From: Eupeodes corollae
Taxonomy: Eukaryota; Arthropoda; Insecta; Diptera; Syrphidae
Assembly (NCBI RefSeq): GCF_945859685.1
Contig: NC_079148.1
Location: 54,508,421-54,572,420 of the forward strand
Direction of reading: 5' to 3'
Length of the DNA stretch: 64,000 bases
Positions 22,123 through 32,849 of the stretch are shown here, one piece after another; position 1 is the first letter of the stretch, and every line of letters begins with the position of its first letter. The notes under the pieces are model-generated. The model worked only from the letters and a program-made list of their open reading frames with translations, was not told where the DNA came from and did no database searches. A program made the translations under genes and the position numbers.

Positions 22123-23004
22123 CACTCTGGATATAATGTAATAGTAAATTCAAAAAAGTGACTTCCTGACATGGCCCAATAAAAAAAATCTATGGGTACA
22201 GCTTGAAGCAGCCCTCAATAGCAAAAGTGACGGGAAAAAAAACTATAATTTTTTCGTTGTTTATTTTTAAAGGTTATTTTAATTATTTTTTGAGCTAGCT
22301 GAGACTCTATCGAAGTTTAGATACATAAATTGAACTTCACTTAAGGCTAGGCGCGCACATGCAACTTTTAGTTTCGAAACTGTTTGGTTTCTAATCTGAG
22401 CACTATAGACTTATACGAGAGTCCGCGCACATGCAGAAACCATTCGGTCGCCCATTCTAGCAACTTTTTAGTTTGTGTTTTGACACAAACTAAACGATCA
22501 CCCCAAACCAATTCCTTAGTTTGTGTCTCAAGGAATTTTAGGTAACTGCGCGCACTTTCAACTAAATCGTTGAACAATTTTCTTTAAGTGCAAGAGAGAA
22601 AAAAAATTAGGCAATGTTTTCCTTTCACAAAAAATTCTGAGGGAAGAGTACCACCTTACATATCAATTTCACTAGTTTTCTCTTTCATACATTGATTGCG
22701 AAAATTTATTAGTTGCTTAAACCCATAAAAAATGTCTGTATCCTACTATGATACACGTAACTGCGCGCACATGCAACTAAATAGTTTCTTTCGTATGTTT
22801 GTATTAGTGCATTTCAGTTGAATGATTCTTTAAAGTGTGACGAGGTAAGTAGGATACTTCCAGACGCGCAGAATAATATATCCTTCTCGTATGTTTTTTT
22901 TCATAATTCAATTTGCTACTCTTTAAACGTCAAATGTATTTATGTACTGAAAGGAGGTGGTTATTATTATTTGTAACTCAAAACAAAACATATTTTTTAA
23001 TTTT

Positions 23005-24568
23005 TTTTTATTTTCAGATTATTATGTTATGGAATAAAGCACAATTATTTCAAATGATGTTTCGCCTCTCACAAATGGGAATGGCAAGAGTAAAACAACG
23101 CTGTCGCCGTCGAATGCTATCAACCAGACTGCAAATGGAATTGTATACAATAAAGAGTAACATAAACAACACTGAAACGGAAAAGCAACCACGGGAGCAG
23201 CAGTATCAGGAAGAGGAGAATTCTATGATGATCCTAATCGGAGCAAATCTTCATTCGAAAAGGTTCCTCTACACACAGCCTTCTAGTATATTTTGGCTTT
23301 TACCTGCTTATGATATTGGGCTACATCAATCAATTTATGTGTGCCCCAAAAGAGCTAAAGAAAATATAATCGAGAGGTAAGATGACGATTTGAATCGATT
23401 TGAAATTCACGAACTTACAGACTGAGTCTGAAATTCCATTTGTTTCCAGGGCTATGTTACGCTATACGATACCTTCGAGAATTCTATTCACGGTATGTCT
23501 ATCGGAAGGTCCGAGATTGCTGGGATTCCCCCATTTGCAGTGTCCCTGGGGGGGGGGGGGGAGGCAACTCTCAAAGATCGCATAACCAAGGATTACGGTT
23601 GGACATTTGAGTTCACTGGAAAAGAAACAAGATGCTTGAAGCGTTGCAGAACAGACGGCTAGGCTTTAGGCAGTCCCTGTTGTGAAGTGTGTTGGAGTAT
23701 TCTATTGTCCGAAGTTATTGCATTGATGAAGAAATACAAACCTTATTTGTATTTGTATGAGACGCATAGTGTGGTAGCGATGAGAGCAAATGGTCGCGGT
23801 ATTGTCGACTATTATGGCGCCGATCCGAAAGATGTTGATATTCTAATGGGAATATTTAAAAAGAGCTTTGGCAGTGCTGGTGGTTATATTGCTGGAACAA
23901 AGGTAAAGATTTATTAATAGGCGTCAATCGTTTTCAAAACAATTTCCTTGTTTTTAAATATTTTTTTTTTCTTGGCGGTCTGTTAAATATTTGGTTTTAT
24001 AATAAAAAAATATAATTCAATAATACAATTCTTTAACAAAAACATTTCTCTTTTAGCAGAAACTAATTGATTGAAACAACTAGCTCGGAATACACCATAT
24101 TTCCGACGACGATTGGCCCAATTAGGTTCCATTACCTATGACCATGAAGATTCTTCTGTTGTACCGATGCTCGTCTATCTTTTTTCCAAAAATGGGTAAG
24201 TAATTGTTAAACATTTTGTATAAATAGTTATTAGAAGGTTCAACTCAAAGATACTTCGCTTCAAACGGAAAAAGTGTGCAAACGGAAAAGTTTCTCTTAA
24301 AATATATTAGTTATCCCAAGCGTTCACTTTGAGTCGAATATTATTTGATTATTTATTTGTAAAATGTGAATTATATAAATTGTATTATTTTATTTTACAG
24401 AGCTGTAAGTCGTACACAAACTTTCCGTAAGGTAGCGGTTGTTGGGTTTCCTGCCACTCCAATTATGGAAGGACGTACATATACGCTTAATAGCAGTTTG
24501 ATTATGCCTTACAAGTGATTGATAAAACAAGTGATTCAGTAATCAGTTTGCCTAAAGTATTCATGTAA
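23005..24568 (+). pseudogene. Serine palmitoyltransferase subunit 2 (LCB2/lace) pseudogene with introns
   Basis: Exon-like blocks at about 23005-23376, 23450-23902, 24060-24195 and 24401-24568 are separated by intervals with GT/AG ends. Recognisable parts: the N-terminal membrane region (GFYLLMILGYINQ), YSRYVYRKVRDCWDSPICS, DYGWTFEFTG, GRGIVDYYGADPKDVDIL, the PLP-lysine region KKSFGSAGGYIAG, YFRRRLAQLGSITYDHEDS, VGFPATPIMEGR, and a C-terminal end followed by AATAAA-type signals. Two large internal deletions (near 23650 and 24075), several frameshifts and a changed PLP-aspartate motif (YETHS for DEAHS) make it non-functional. A run of 13 G lies at about 23548. LCB2 catalyses the first step of sphingolipid synthesis. 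Retained introns show it arose by DNA duplication, not through mRNA. Confidence 0.8.
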
Positions 24569-24907
24569 AGTAAGAGATTCTAATCCGATTATTTATTAAG
24601 TTAAAAGGAATAAATAAATAATAATAAATAAATGAATAAGGTCATTTTATAATTCGTTTAATACGAATTTCATTTATTTGATGTATTTTCCCATATACAT
24701 ATATATAAGTATAAAGTTAGTTACTAAAGATCTATTATAATATTTCTATCACTAAAAATAAATAAGTAAAGCAAACTTGAAAGATGTTTTATTTTCATCG
24801 CAGTGTTAAAAAGCGTTTTGGCAACCGAAAGGAAACCAAAAAAAAGGAGAAATCGCAGTCGTCTAGTAGGCGTTATATTGTGGGTGCATTTTGGTTTCGA
24901 TATTCGC

Positions 24908-25147
24908 TTAATATGGTTTTAGAAATAACCAATGATCATCATGATCATCAAAACTTCTGTTGCTAATTCGGAAGTAATTGAAGAACTTGCTTGGGTGGGA
25001 TCGGAGGTCTAGATAAATTTTTTGGAATTGCCCTTTTACAAGGCGTTGTGAGTTCAACGGGTGAACCCAATATTGCCTTTTGATTGCAGGTTTATGCCTT
25101 CTTTTTAATTCAAACGCACATATCAGTGCCATTTCGTAAAAATCCAT
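24908..25147 (-). pseudogene. PIF/Harbinger transposase N-terminal stub
   Basis: An 80-codon minus-strand reading contains the N-terminal signature of HARBI1-like nucleases: RQYWVHPLNSQRLVKGQF, then DLRSHPSKFFNYFRISNRSFDD. In intact relatives this precedes the DDE core; here the reading stops and the rest of the element is occupied by the LCB2 pseudogene on the opposite strand. It supports assigning the surrounding inverted repeats to PIF/Harbinger. Confidence 0.65.
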
Positions 25148-25427
25148 GCCTTGAAAATTTTATTGACATTCAAAAAACAAAAAATATATTTTATATAATT
25201 TTGTATTGCAACAATATATCTACTCTTTTCTTTCATAAGCAAAAGAGTAGGACAAATTTGAAACTATTTTGTTTCGTGTATATGAGATAGAAATAGTGAA
25301 TAAATGTTTTCTGTGTATTGGTTTATTTCGTTGATTACTTTTGGAGTTGCTTATGTGCGCGATGTTTGGGCAACTGACGATCAAACTATTTGGTTTCGAA
25401 AAAGTTGCATGTGCGCGCCTAGCCTAA

Positions 25428-25849
25428 CTCTTTGCGTCAGCAAATATTTAAAAACCAGAACAAAATTGGCTTAATGTGTAGTTCGTTCATCAATTATGAA
25501 TTAAGATTCTAAGACGAATTCGATAAACAATGATTAACGCTATTAGAAAAAAACCTTTGAAAGTATGTTTTTCTAAAAACTCGCTCACCATAAACAAAAA
25601 AGGTTTAAATTTTAACATTAGTTATTTTCATGTTCTAGAAAAGGAGCCTAACGCTCAATTTTTCCAATGTAGGCTCACCTTTGTACTAAAGGAACATAGC
25701 ACGTGCTACGAGTCTCGAAATGTCTTTCTGTCAAAAGTGCCAACTGTCAACCGTGAGAATTTGAGATGTGATAGAAATATTTTAGCTTATTCTGCAGATT
25801 GAAATTTTTCGTTTTACTTTTTCTTAATTAAATTCACCAAAATAAAGTA
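25428..25849. other. Spacer between the Harbinger element and RPP40; likely RPP40 promoter
   Basis: AT-rich. A 90-codon open frame (25530-25802) shows no recognisable motif and I do not call it a gene. The position immediately 5' of the RPP40 start codon makes promoter and 5' UTR content likely. Confidence 0.4.
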
Positions 25850-28800
25850 ATGTTATGTCCAGAGGTATGGAAATTTTCAACCCACAAAAAAGATGCGTCC
25901 TTTCAAATTGGAAATTATGATGCCAAAGCAAAGAAATCGATTGATAGAACCATTCAAAATAATTCCTTCAATCAAATGGTAAGTACATGCTATGTAAACA
26001 TAAACAAACGAAGCCAGAAGCTAGATGCGAAACCCCAAAAATCTTTAAACATCTTCTATCCTTATCCAAATCTAAAAATACAACATTTTTAGGTATATTT
26101 TGCTTTGCAATTGAATTCAAAGGTTCTTTTTTTCAGTGCTCATAATGCGTCTTTTCTTTGTTTAAAAACACTTGCTTCTTCGACTTCGGTTGTGAAACTA
26201 AACATTTCCCTTAGTTTAATATACACAGTATTAGATTTTAAGTGAGTTCGGAAATCTTTAAGCAAATACACAAATTCCTAAGTTCATATATTTAACTGAA
26301 GCACAAATTAAGTTATATAGTAATTTCTTCAAACTTACCGAAAATCAATTCTTCTTAAAGGTTTCCATAATATTACCAAGATGCGAAACACTACCAGAGC
26401 CTGTAGAAGAGCTTATTAAAACTGCCGATTTCTATTTGATAAAAGATCTTCGTCTTTCCGAGCTTGTCCGTAAAGACTTTATAGAAGCTTTTATAAAAAG
26501 AGGTAAGCATTATTTCGAATCAAGCTGTTTGTGAAATACCTATAAACATTTATTTTAATTTGCGTTCTTAAGGAAGATTGACCGGTGTCTCGTTGGATAC
26601 TGGAATTTCGAATGATTTTGAAAACAAGTTCTATATAACTCCAGATGGTAAATTAAGAATCCTAATTTGCAAAGATCTGTATCAAATTCTAGGCCTAGAA
26701 GGGCGTGCAGTTGGACAAACAAAGGACCGTTTTGGTGAGTTTCTTTCTTTACATTTATTAGTTAGGTTGAGCCATATTCCTTCAATTTGACAAAAACCTA
26801 AATTCTTATAGCTGTCAATATGACGTAATCTTTTACAAAGTACTTACCTACTACCAGTTTTCCTAAAACAGAAAAAAAACAATACACAAAACACGGAATT
26901 AGCTTTCCAACTACATTTTATATAAATCTTGCAATATATTTATTGTTTAAAAATAGGTCAATCCCATTGTCACAGTTGTAGGGACGATAGGTTAGGATTT
27001 GTATCCTTTTAAGCCCTTTTTAAAAAAATTTAAACATCTTAGCTTCGCATTGCATTGATTCAAAAAAAAAATTAAACTAAGAAATCTGATATCTTTCAGA
27101 TTCTTATCGTAAATTTCAATCTTCAAAAGCCCACAAATGCCAAAATACAAACAACCACTACTCTTGGAAGATCTGGCATTGAAAGCCTCTGTGGTGTGGC
27201 TGAGTAATTTTGGAAAACAATTCATGAAAGACATTCGAATACTTTCGAAGCATGATGCTAACGAAGCCACGGAAATTTTAAAACATTTCCTCAAAACAGC
27301 TCATGACATATTCGAGTTTAATGTGCCTCATTACCTCTTCGATCGCATTGGCCAAGAAGTGTTTAAAACAACACCAAAACTGATTGACGATGCCAAAAGC
27401 GTTTTGAGAGCCTCATCAACCATAAGTGAATACCTCAGTCAAGTTAATGTAGCTGTTGGATTGGGAGAAGTATTAATTTCGCCATATCTGCGTCACTTGG
27501 ATTTTCTGGAAGTTCCCAAAATGATGCGGCATATGTTTTACACAAAGCTCTCCAATTTGCCTGGCATAGAGTATTTGAATTTGAGTTCAATGTCCGGTGG
27601 ATGGAAGACTTCTCAAATGGAACCCATTGTAATGAACGGGCTAGCAAACATGAGAAATTTAAGAACTTTGGTCCTTAACTACGACTGCACAGACACAATA
27701 CTCGAGCTTTTGGAAACAGCCTGTCCCGCTTTGCATACATTAGACGTATGCTCGTCCAAGTCAATCACCAACAATAGTGTCAAGTATCTTGGCAATTTGA
27801 ATAGCTTGCGAGTTGTGCACCTGTACAGTACTTCTGTCAACCTTGAAGGATACACCCGGCTGTTTATAAAAATGCCATTTCTGCAGGATGTCGGAAGATT
27901 CGATGACATTGGGCGTTGTTTGGAGTATGTTTATATGACTTACCAAAGCTACGAACCCAGCGAACGCCCAAAATTACAGCTAAGAGTTTTTTCAAGCCGC
28001 TTCGTCGTTACAAAGCACTTGCAGATACTTGCTGAACTCTGTCCGGAAATCACAAATGTTCTCCTATTTCATAATCCTCTGCTAAACGATCTCATGGCAT
28101 TAATAGCCATCAACAAATTATCTGTGCTTAAACTGCTGTCATGTGATTTTTTTGGCGATCAAGTGCGAGACGTTCTGCAGGTGAAAGGTTGTAATCTCAC
28201 TCATTTACACTTGGAACACGTCGATCAAATCGACATGAACGCATTAATCTACATAAGTCAATATTGTCCAGACCTGAAGATTCTCACCTTCTACTATTGC
28301 GAGTTTATTGAAAGTACATCGTTATATATGCGAAAATTAGAAATACCGCCTTTTATGAATTTGGAAAAACTAACAATTACCTCTGCTTGTTATGAACAGC
28401 ACATGGAATTCCTTATGGATAGTTGCTTTAAAATAAAAACCATACATATTGGGACGATGGCTTCGACAAGTGATGGTCTAATCGATAGAATTCTCAGTAA
28501 AAATCCAATGCAAAATTTAGATTCACTTAATATTGCCTTTTCCAATGGTCTGTCAATACGAAGTGCTTATAAACTGGTAGAAGTCTGTCCTAATCTGAGA
28601 ATGCTTGGTGAATTGGGTAGCTGGTCAATGATCAATGAATTCGAATTGGAATGCTTTAAAATGTTCATCTCGACAAGAAACTTCGATTTAGATATCCAGA
28701 CTTTTGCTAAATATAGCGCCGAACCGCAGAACTCTGCTGTGTGATTTATTTTATTTATATGCTAAAGTTTGTGTTTAATTTATGTGTTGAAAGTAATAAA

Positions 28801-31800
28801 AAGAAAAAGATAATGAAGAAAAAGTCATACATTTTTAATTTGTTTGATACTTCCATGAAATTCAAAAAGTTCATAAGACAAAATCAAATTGAGTTACTCG
28901 GCAGGGTCCAGTAGATATTTCAATTATCCCTTTTGAATCATGCCATCGTCATGACATGACATGGCCTACCTTTAAGATCCGATAAATAGGAAATCATGTC
29001 TTTCATGCCTTTTAGCTTATGTCTTTATAGGGATAATGCAGTTGGTTAGACTGTTTCACTTGAGATGGAGATCTGTAAGAAAATCAAAAACATATTTCCC
29101 TTCATTCATACTAAGAGGAATGTTAACTCTTTTCGCAAAACAATCAAGCAGAATCGGCCTTATCTCAAGCAACGGTCTCACAAGATTCGTACTAGGAATA
29201 AAAACGAAAAAGTGTCACATCTTCCTTCCTTTCAAAACTAGTCTCCAATTAGGTGGCATTAATTTATCTACGACTAAGGATCTAATAACACTGGTCAACA
29301 CTGGTTTTGTCACACGAACAGAAGCGCTTCGAAGTAAAAAGTTTTCAAAATATTTGTGGTTGCATTTTAACACCTTTTTGTTTTAGCATTTTTTTTGTTA
29401 TTAACCCTGTGAACACGTCGAGGAAGTGTAACAATGATCCTAACTGTTTTTGTTATGTTTGCGGAGAACTGCCATTCAAAAAACAAAGACGAAACTTTAC
29501 GAATCTTGTGTTGGAGTGTTATCACCATTGTTTTGGGTTTTCTGTCGCCCATCAAGACAAATCCTGGGCTCCTTATGTCTGTTGCATAACGTGTGTGAAA
29601 AATTCAACCGACTGGAAGAAAGGCGCATGACCTCTGCCGTTTGCAGTACCCATTATATGGACTGAACAACGAGATCACGTTTCGGATTGCTATTTTTGTC
29701 TCACTACTGACATAAACAGTATAAAGTACAAGAACAAAAATACTGTTATTTACTCTAACTTATCTTCGGCTATAAGACCAGTCTCTGACTGTAAAAAATT
29801 GTCAGAACTATTACTAGTTGAGAATGACCATTCACATCCGTCTACTTCAGGTAAATGTGTTGACGAGGACGATGACTTTCAGTTTAAAGGAATCGCAAAC
29901 GTGCCACATTTCATAACTCAAGGAGACTTAAATGAATTTTTCCAAGAAACAATCAGAATTATTAGGATCTCGTCTTAAAACTAAGCGATTTCGAAAAATC
30001 TGCATGGAAGGCTCGAGAGTTTACAAACTTTTGATTTTCATAACTTCCCGAAAAAGTAGAAGTTAAGAAGAAAACTTTTGTTTTATATATTAAAAAAAAA
30101 ATTAACAAAAATGTATCGAAGAAATTATTTTTGGGAAAATTCGGCATATTCATCATAAAGAAAGACTGCAAATTGAGAGACGGGAATATAAAATGTTCAA
30201 ATGCATTCAATTAAACTAGTGGGATGACCTAGACTTTTTGCATCGTTTCCGTCTCTCAAAACGCACGACAATGATGGTGCTAGAAGAAATAAAGGATTCC
30301 TTGCCGTGTGATGAAAGGAGGTAAAATTTTCTCGTTTTGGTTGAAGTGTGGAAGTGAAATATTTTTCATTTTTCTAAAAAGATCACGCGAATTACGACCT
30401 ATCACGCAATTGCTAATTGCATTAAGGTATTATGCGCTTGGATCTTTTCAACTAGCAATCGCGGATTTTTCAGGGGTTTGTATTACAAGTGTACACGTTG
30501 TGTTGAAACGTGTGTCCAGAGCTCTTGCCGAACTTTCCCCACGGTATATTCAAATGCCCCAAACGCAAAACGAGCGCTTGAAAGCAGCTAAAGAATTTTT
30601 GCAGTGGCAAAGTTCCCTCGGACTATTGGTGCAATAGGTTGCACCCATATTCGAATTCAATCGCCAGGTGGAACACATGCAGAAAACTTCAGAAATCGAA
30701 AAGGGTGGTTCTCGTTGAACGTCCAGACGGTGTCTGCAGCTAATTTAAAAACTAACGATATCGTAGCTCGGTGGCAGGTACAGCTTATGCTCTTTAAAAA
30801 TGAAAAATTTCGTAAAGATATTCATCATTATTCTCTTTTGAAAGGGGTCTGCTCATGATCAGCGAATTTTCAACATGTCGAGTCTAAAGAAACGGTTTGA
30901 AGACGGAGAGTTCGAGCATTTTATCCTTGTTGGAGATTCGAGCTATACAAATACCCTTTCTTGCAACACCATTTCTCATCGGGTACTTACACATCCTGGC
31001 GGTGCAACATTGAATGCACGTGTTATTTTCTCCCATGCCTTTTCTTTATCACAATTGGTTACCTTATCTGTCTTTTTATTTTCCATCACTGATTTCTATA
31101 AAAGAGCATTTTTAACTAACCAATCCTCCTCTTCAGGAGTATAAAGCACTTTAGACATTCTTTTTGTCGTTTTCTTGATATTCATGTTTATTATTATTTT
31201 TTTTTATTAATTTTAAAATCAAAACATCAACAGCTCGTTTGCTTTTAAAATTAAAAACTGACATAATTTGTATTGACTGTCACAAATATCCCAAGGATAT
31301 TTTCAAAACTGAAAGTTGAGTTGGCCAACTTTTGTTTTTCAAACTCGAGAGTTATGAAAAAAGTAGTGAACAAAATAGATTCTTAACTTTTGTTTTAACT
31401 CTCGAGTTAAAGTCAACTGTCAAGTTTGTCAACTTGAGAGTTTGCTTCAAGTTAAGCAATAGTGAACAAAATCGCCCTAAGTCATTTATAAAAAAAAATA
31501 CAGTTTTGATTAACAAGATCTGTGTTATTTCGCAATATTTTAAATTACTCAATAAAATAAAATCTTTGGCCAACAATTTTTTTTCTTATGATCACCAACT
31601 AAAGCAAAACATTTCAAAAAAGTTCGTGTGCCAAAAAAATGTTAAAATTTTGATAACCAGTGTAATTTGTCTTGCCATTTGTAGTACAAATCTTTTTACC
31701 TGCAAATTTTTTATTGTGCCTTAGCTGTGAAATAGATCTAATCGTTGTGCTTTTACCTTCTCAGATTTTATAGAGAAAACAATTAGCTGCTTTTAGCGAA

Positions 31801-32572
31801 CCCAACCTTTAATTGTTATCCTCTATCCACTTTCTATTTTTTTTTCAATACTGACCTCTACATTATTTACAGAAATCACCATTGACTTGAAAAACAACAA
31901 TTTTCCCGAACAGCCAAAATTATATAATCGTATCAAAAATGCACTATCCAATCCTGAGATCGAACAATTCGATTTTCAACTTACATGGGAATCTTCAAAA
32001 ATCGATTCAAACATTTGTCCATCGTCTATTGCGAAATTCTTTAAAGATTCTGGATATAAAGTTGAACAGCATAGCATACAAACACAACTGTCGAGAATTG
32101 ACAATCTAAGGATACCAAATGGTGTTTTCGCTGATGGCCATATTGATTCTGTAATAGCTCATAAAATTGCTGAATATTTTGCATTTATTATGCTCGAATG
32201 CGAAATGGATTTTGCTGAAGAATTAAATTCATATCAACCAACTTTCAATTTGAATTTCGATAATCAAAAATCGAAAGAATGTGTTGTTATGCATTGCAAA
32301 GGGCTTATGAGCTCTGATTTTGTTGCAAATTTATTGGCAGTATTACGGTAAGTGTAACTTTCTTTCTTTGATTTCAACAAACTAGTACACATTATGAAGC
32401 TTAGAACATAGAATTATATGATATAAATCTTTTTATTTTCAGGCCACCATCAACAGACTCAGAATTTGTCATACTCAACGTCAATAGCGAGCAAGTGTTA
32501 TCACACCAAGCCAATACCGGACTTGCATTTATTTGTTTGAATCATAGAAAATACTTTGTCTACACCGCGTAA
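25850..32572 (+). CDS. RPP40: RNase P/MRP protein subunit p40 (RPP40-like), five coding exons
   Basis: Exons 25850-25978, 26361-26502, 26573-26734, 31873-32347 and 32443-32572 join in phase (0,1,1,2) with GT/AG introns of 382, 70, 5138 and 95 bp to a 345-residue protein; human RPP40 is 363. Similarity to RPP40 is clear in exon 2 (PRCETLPEPVEELI, then FYLIKDLRLSELVRKDFIEAF) and exon 3 (ITPDGKLRILICKDLYQILGL), and the next exon continues the family pattern with ITIDLKNNNF and a CPSSIAKFF stretch. RPP40 is a protein component of nuclear RNase P and RNase MRP, acting in tRNA 5' processing and rRNA maturation. The large fourth intron contains a same-strand LRR gene and transposon relics, so transcription of RPP40 runs through both. 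AATAAATAAATAA motifs follow the stop. Confidence 0.85.
27137..28744 (+). CDS. Leucine-rich-repeat protein, single exon, nested in RPP40 intron 4
   Basis: An intact 535-residue reading frame. Residues 1-100 are helical without a recognisable F-box; from about residue 120 on there are irregular LRRs of the AMN1/F-box-like type, each with an LxxLxLxxC-like core (IEYLNLSSM, LRTLVLNYDCTD, LHTLDVCSSKSITNNSVKYL, LKILTFYYCEFIE, LEKLTITSACYE). Such repeats form protein-binding solenoids and are often substrate receptors, but no partner can be named. The gene is on the same strand as RPP40 and wholly within its 5.1-kb intron. It has no intron, and an AATAAA lies about 50 bp past the stop (28796), so a retrogene origin is possible. 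The upstream ~130 bp must contain its promoter unless it is co-transcribed. Long intact coding with conserved-looking repeats suggests it is functional. Confidence 0.8.
   Translation: MPKYKQPLLLEDLALKASVVWLSNFGKQFMKDIRILSKHDANEATEILKHFLKTAHDIFEFNVPHYLFDRIGQEVFKTTPKLIDDAKSVLRASSTISEYLSQVNVAVGLGEVLISPYLRHLDFLEVPKMMRHMFYTKLSNLPGIEYLNLSSMSGGWKTSQMEPIVMNGLANMRNLRTLVLNYDCTDTILELLETACPALHTLDVCSSKSITNNSVKYLGNLNSLRVVHLYSTSVNLEGYTRLFIKMPFLQDVGRFDDIGRCLEYVYMTYQSYEPSERPKLQLRVFSSRFVVTKHLQILAELCPEITNVLLFHNPLLNDLMALIAINKLSVLKLLSCDFFGDQVRDVLQVKGCNLTHLHLEHVDQIDMNALIYISQYCPDLKILTFYYCEFIESTSLYMRKLEIPPFMNLEKLTITSACYEQHMEFLMDSCFKIKTIHIGTMASTSDGLIDRILSKNPMQNLDSLNIAFSNGLSIRSAYKLVEVCPNLRMLGELGSWSMINEFELECFKMFISTRNFDLDIQTFAKYSAEPQNSAV
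28745..29385. other. Intron DNA 3' of the LRR gene
   Basis: 3' flank of the LRR gene and AT-rich intron sequence. An open frame at 29036-29386 has no motif I recognise; it leads up to transposon-related coding that begins near 29400. Confidence 0.4.
29395..29930 (+). pseudogene. Transposon-associated Cys-rich protein, decayed
   Basis: Reading gives CNNDPNCFCYVCGELPFKKQ, then CYHHCFGFSVAHQDKSWAPY and CCITCVKNSTDWKKG, continuing in other frames with a DCYFCLT-type motif near 29690. The pattern CYVCG ... DQDKxWAP ... CCxxC ... DCYFC recurs in uncharacterised proteins present in many copies in insects and cnidarians, and I regard it as transposon-linked. Its biochemical role is unknown; the paired Cys motifs suggest a metal-binding, possibly DNA-binding, domain. 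At least two frame changes and a stop near 29664 show it is dead. Confidence 0.5.
30228..31010 (+). pseudogene. PIF/Harbinger (HARBI1-like) transposase, inactivated
   Basis: Reading begins with DFLHRFRLSKRTTMMVLEEI near 30232, is interrupted by a 60-70 bp intron-like gap (GT near 30320, AG near 30380), and resumes with ITQLLIALRYYALGSFQLAI and VLKRVSRALAELSPRYI. After a frame change near 30610 come RTIGAIGCTHIRI, FRNRKGWFSLNVQ and, after another break, VGDSSY, with a final HPGGATLNA. The usual first catalytic Asp (DCTHI/DGTHI) is Gly here, and the sequence ends before the third acidic residue. Encoded function was TWA-targeted cut-and-paste transposition. Confidence 0.75.
31318..31482. repeat. 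Short inverted and direct repeats, possibly the right end of the Harbinger relic
   Basis: Two direct copies of AGTGAACAAAAT (about 31366 and 31458) and several CTCGAGAGTT/AACTCTCGAG inverted copies lie within 165 bp, ending AACAAAATCGCCCT. Clustered subterminal motifs of this type are common in PIF/Harbinger elements. I could not find a matching left end, so the assignment is tentative. The rest of 31011-31872 is AT-rich intron without other features. Confidence 0.35.
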
Positions 32573-32849
32573 GACACAATCAATCTAGTGACCTATGGAA
32601 TAAATAAATAACCATCATATGTGGGGCCATTCATTTTTGATATCCAATTATCCAGTATATGGTTTTTGTTGTGAGATTTTTAAAATCAATAAAACGCAAA
32701 CTGTGTGAAGATTATGTAATAAGATTTTATTTTTTGTTTCCTATTTTGTAATAATTTTGAGATCTTAGTTTGTTCAGCTTTAAACAAAAGTATCTTATCC
32801 ATTTTCAATATCTGCCACAAACATAAGTTTTACCAACCGTATAAGACTC

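Larger units (their letters stand above)
22345..25424. mobile_element. PIF/Harbinger-type element carrying a host LCB2 (lace) gene segment
   Basis: The two ends are perfect 25-bp inverted repeats starting GGCTAGGCGCGCACATGCAA (left 22345; right ending 25424), each flanked by TAA (22342-22344 and 25425-25427), the TWA duplication of PIF/Harbinger. Subterminal copies of the same motif occur in the left arm at about 22424, 22548 and 22763. Close to the right end, on the minus strand, is a stub of Harbinger transposase (24908-25147). Most of the interior (about 23000-24570, plus strand) is instead a decayed serine palmitoyltransferase gene with introns. The element is therefore non-autonomous and carries captured or trapped host DNA. 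An alternative, that the host segment was inserted separately, cannot be excluded from one copy. Confidence 0.7.

Noticed and set aside
24784..24966. Basic 60-codon plus-strand frame in the Harbinger-type element
   Set aside because: Overlaps the better-supported transposase stub on the other strand and is Lys/Ser-rich without a motif.
25530..25802. 90-codon open frame upstream of RPP40
   Set aside because: No recognisable motif, AT-rich composition, and it ends 48 bp before the RPP40 start without a plausible splice; treated as flank.
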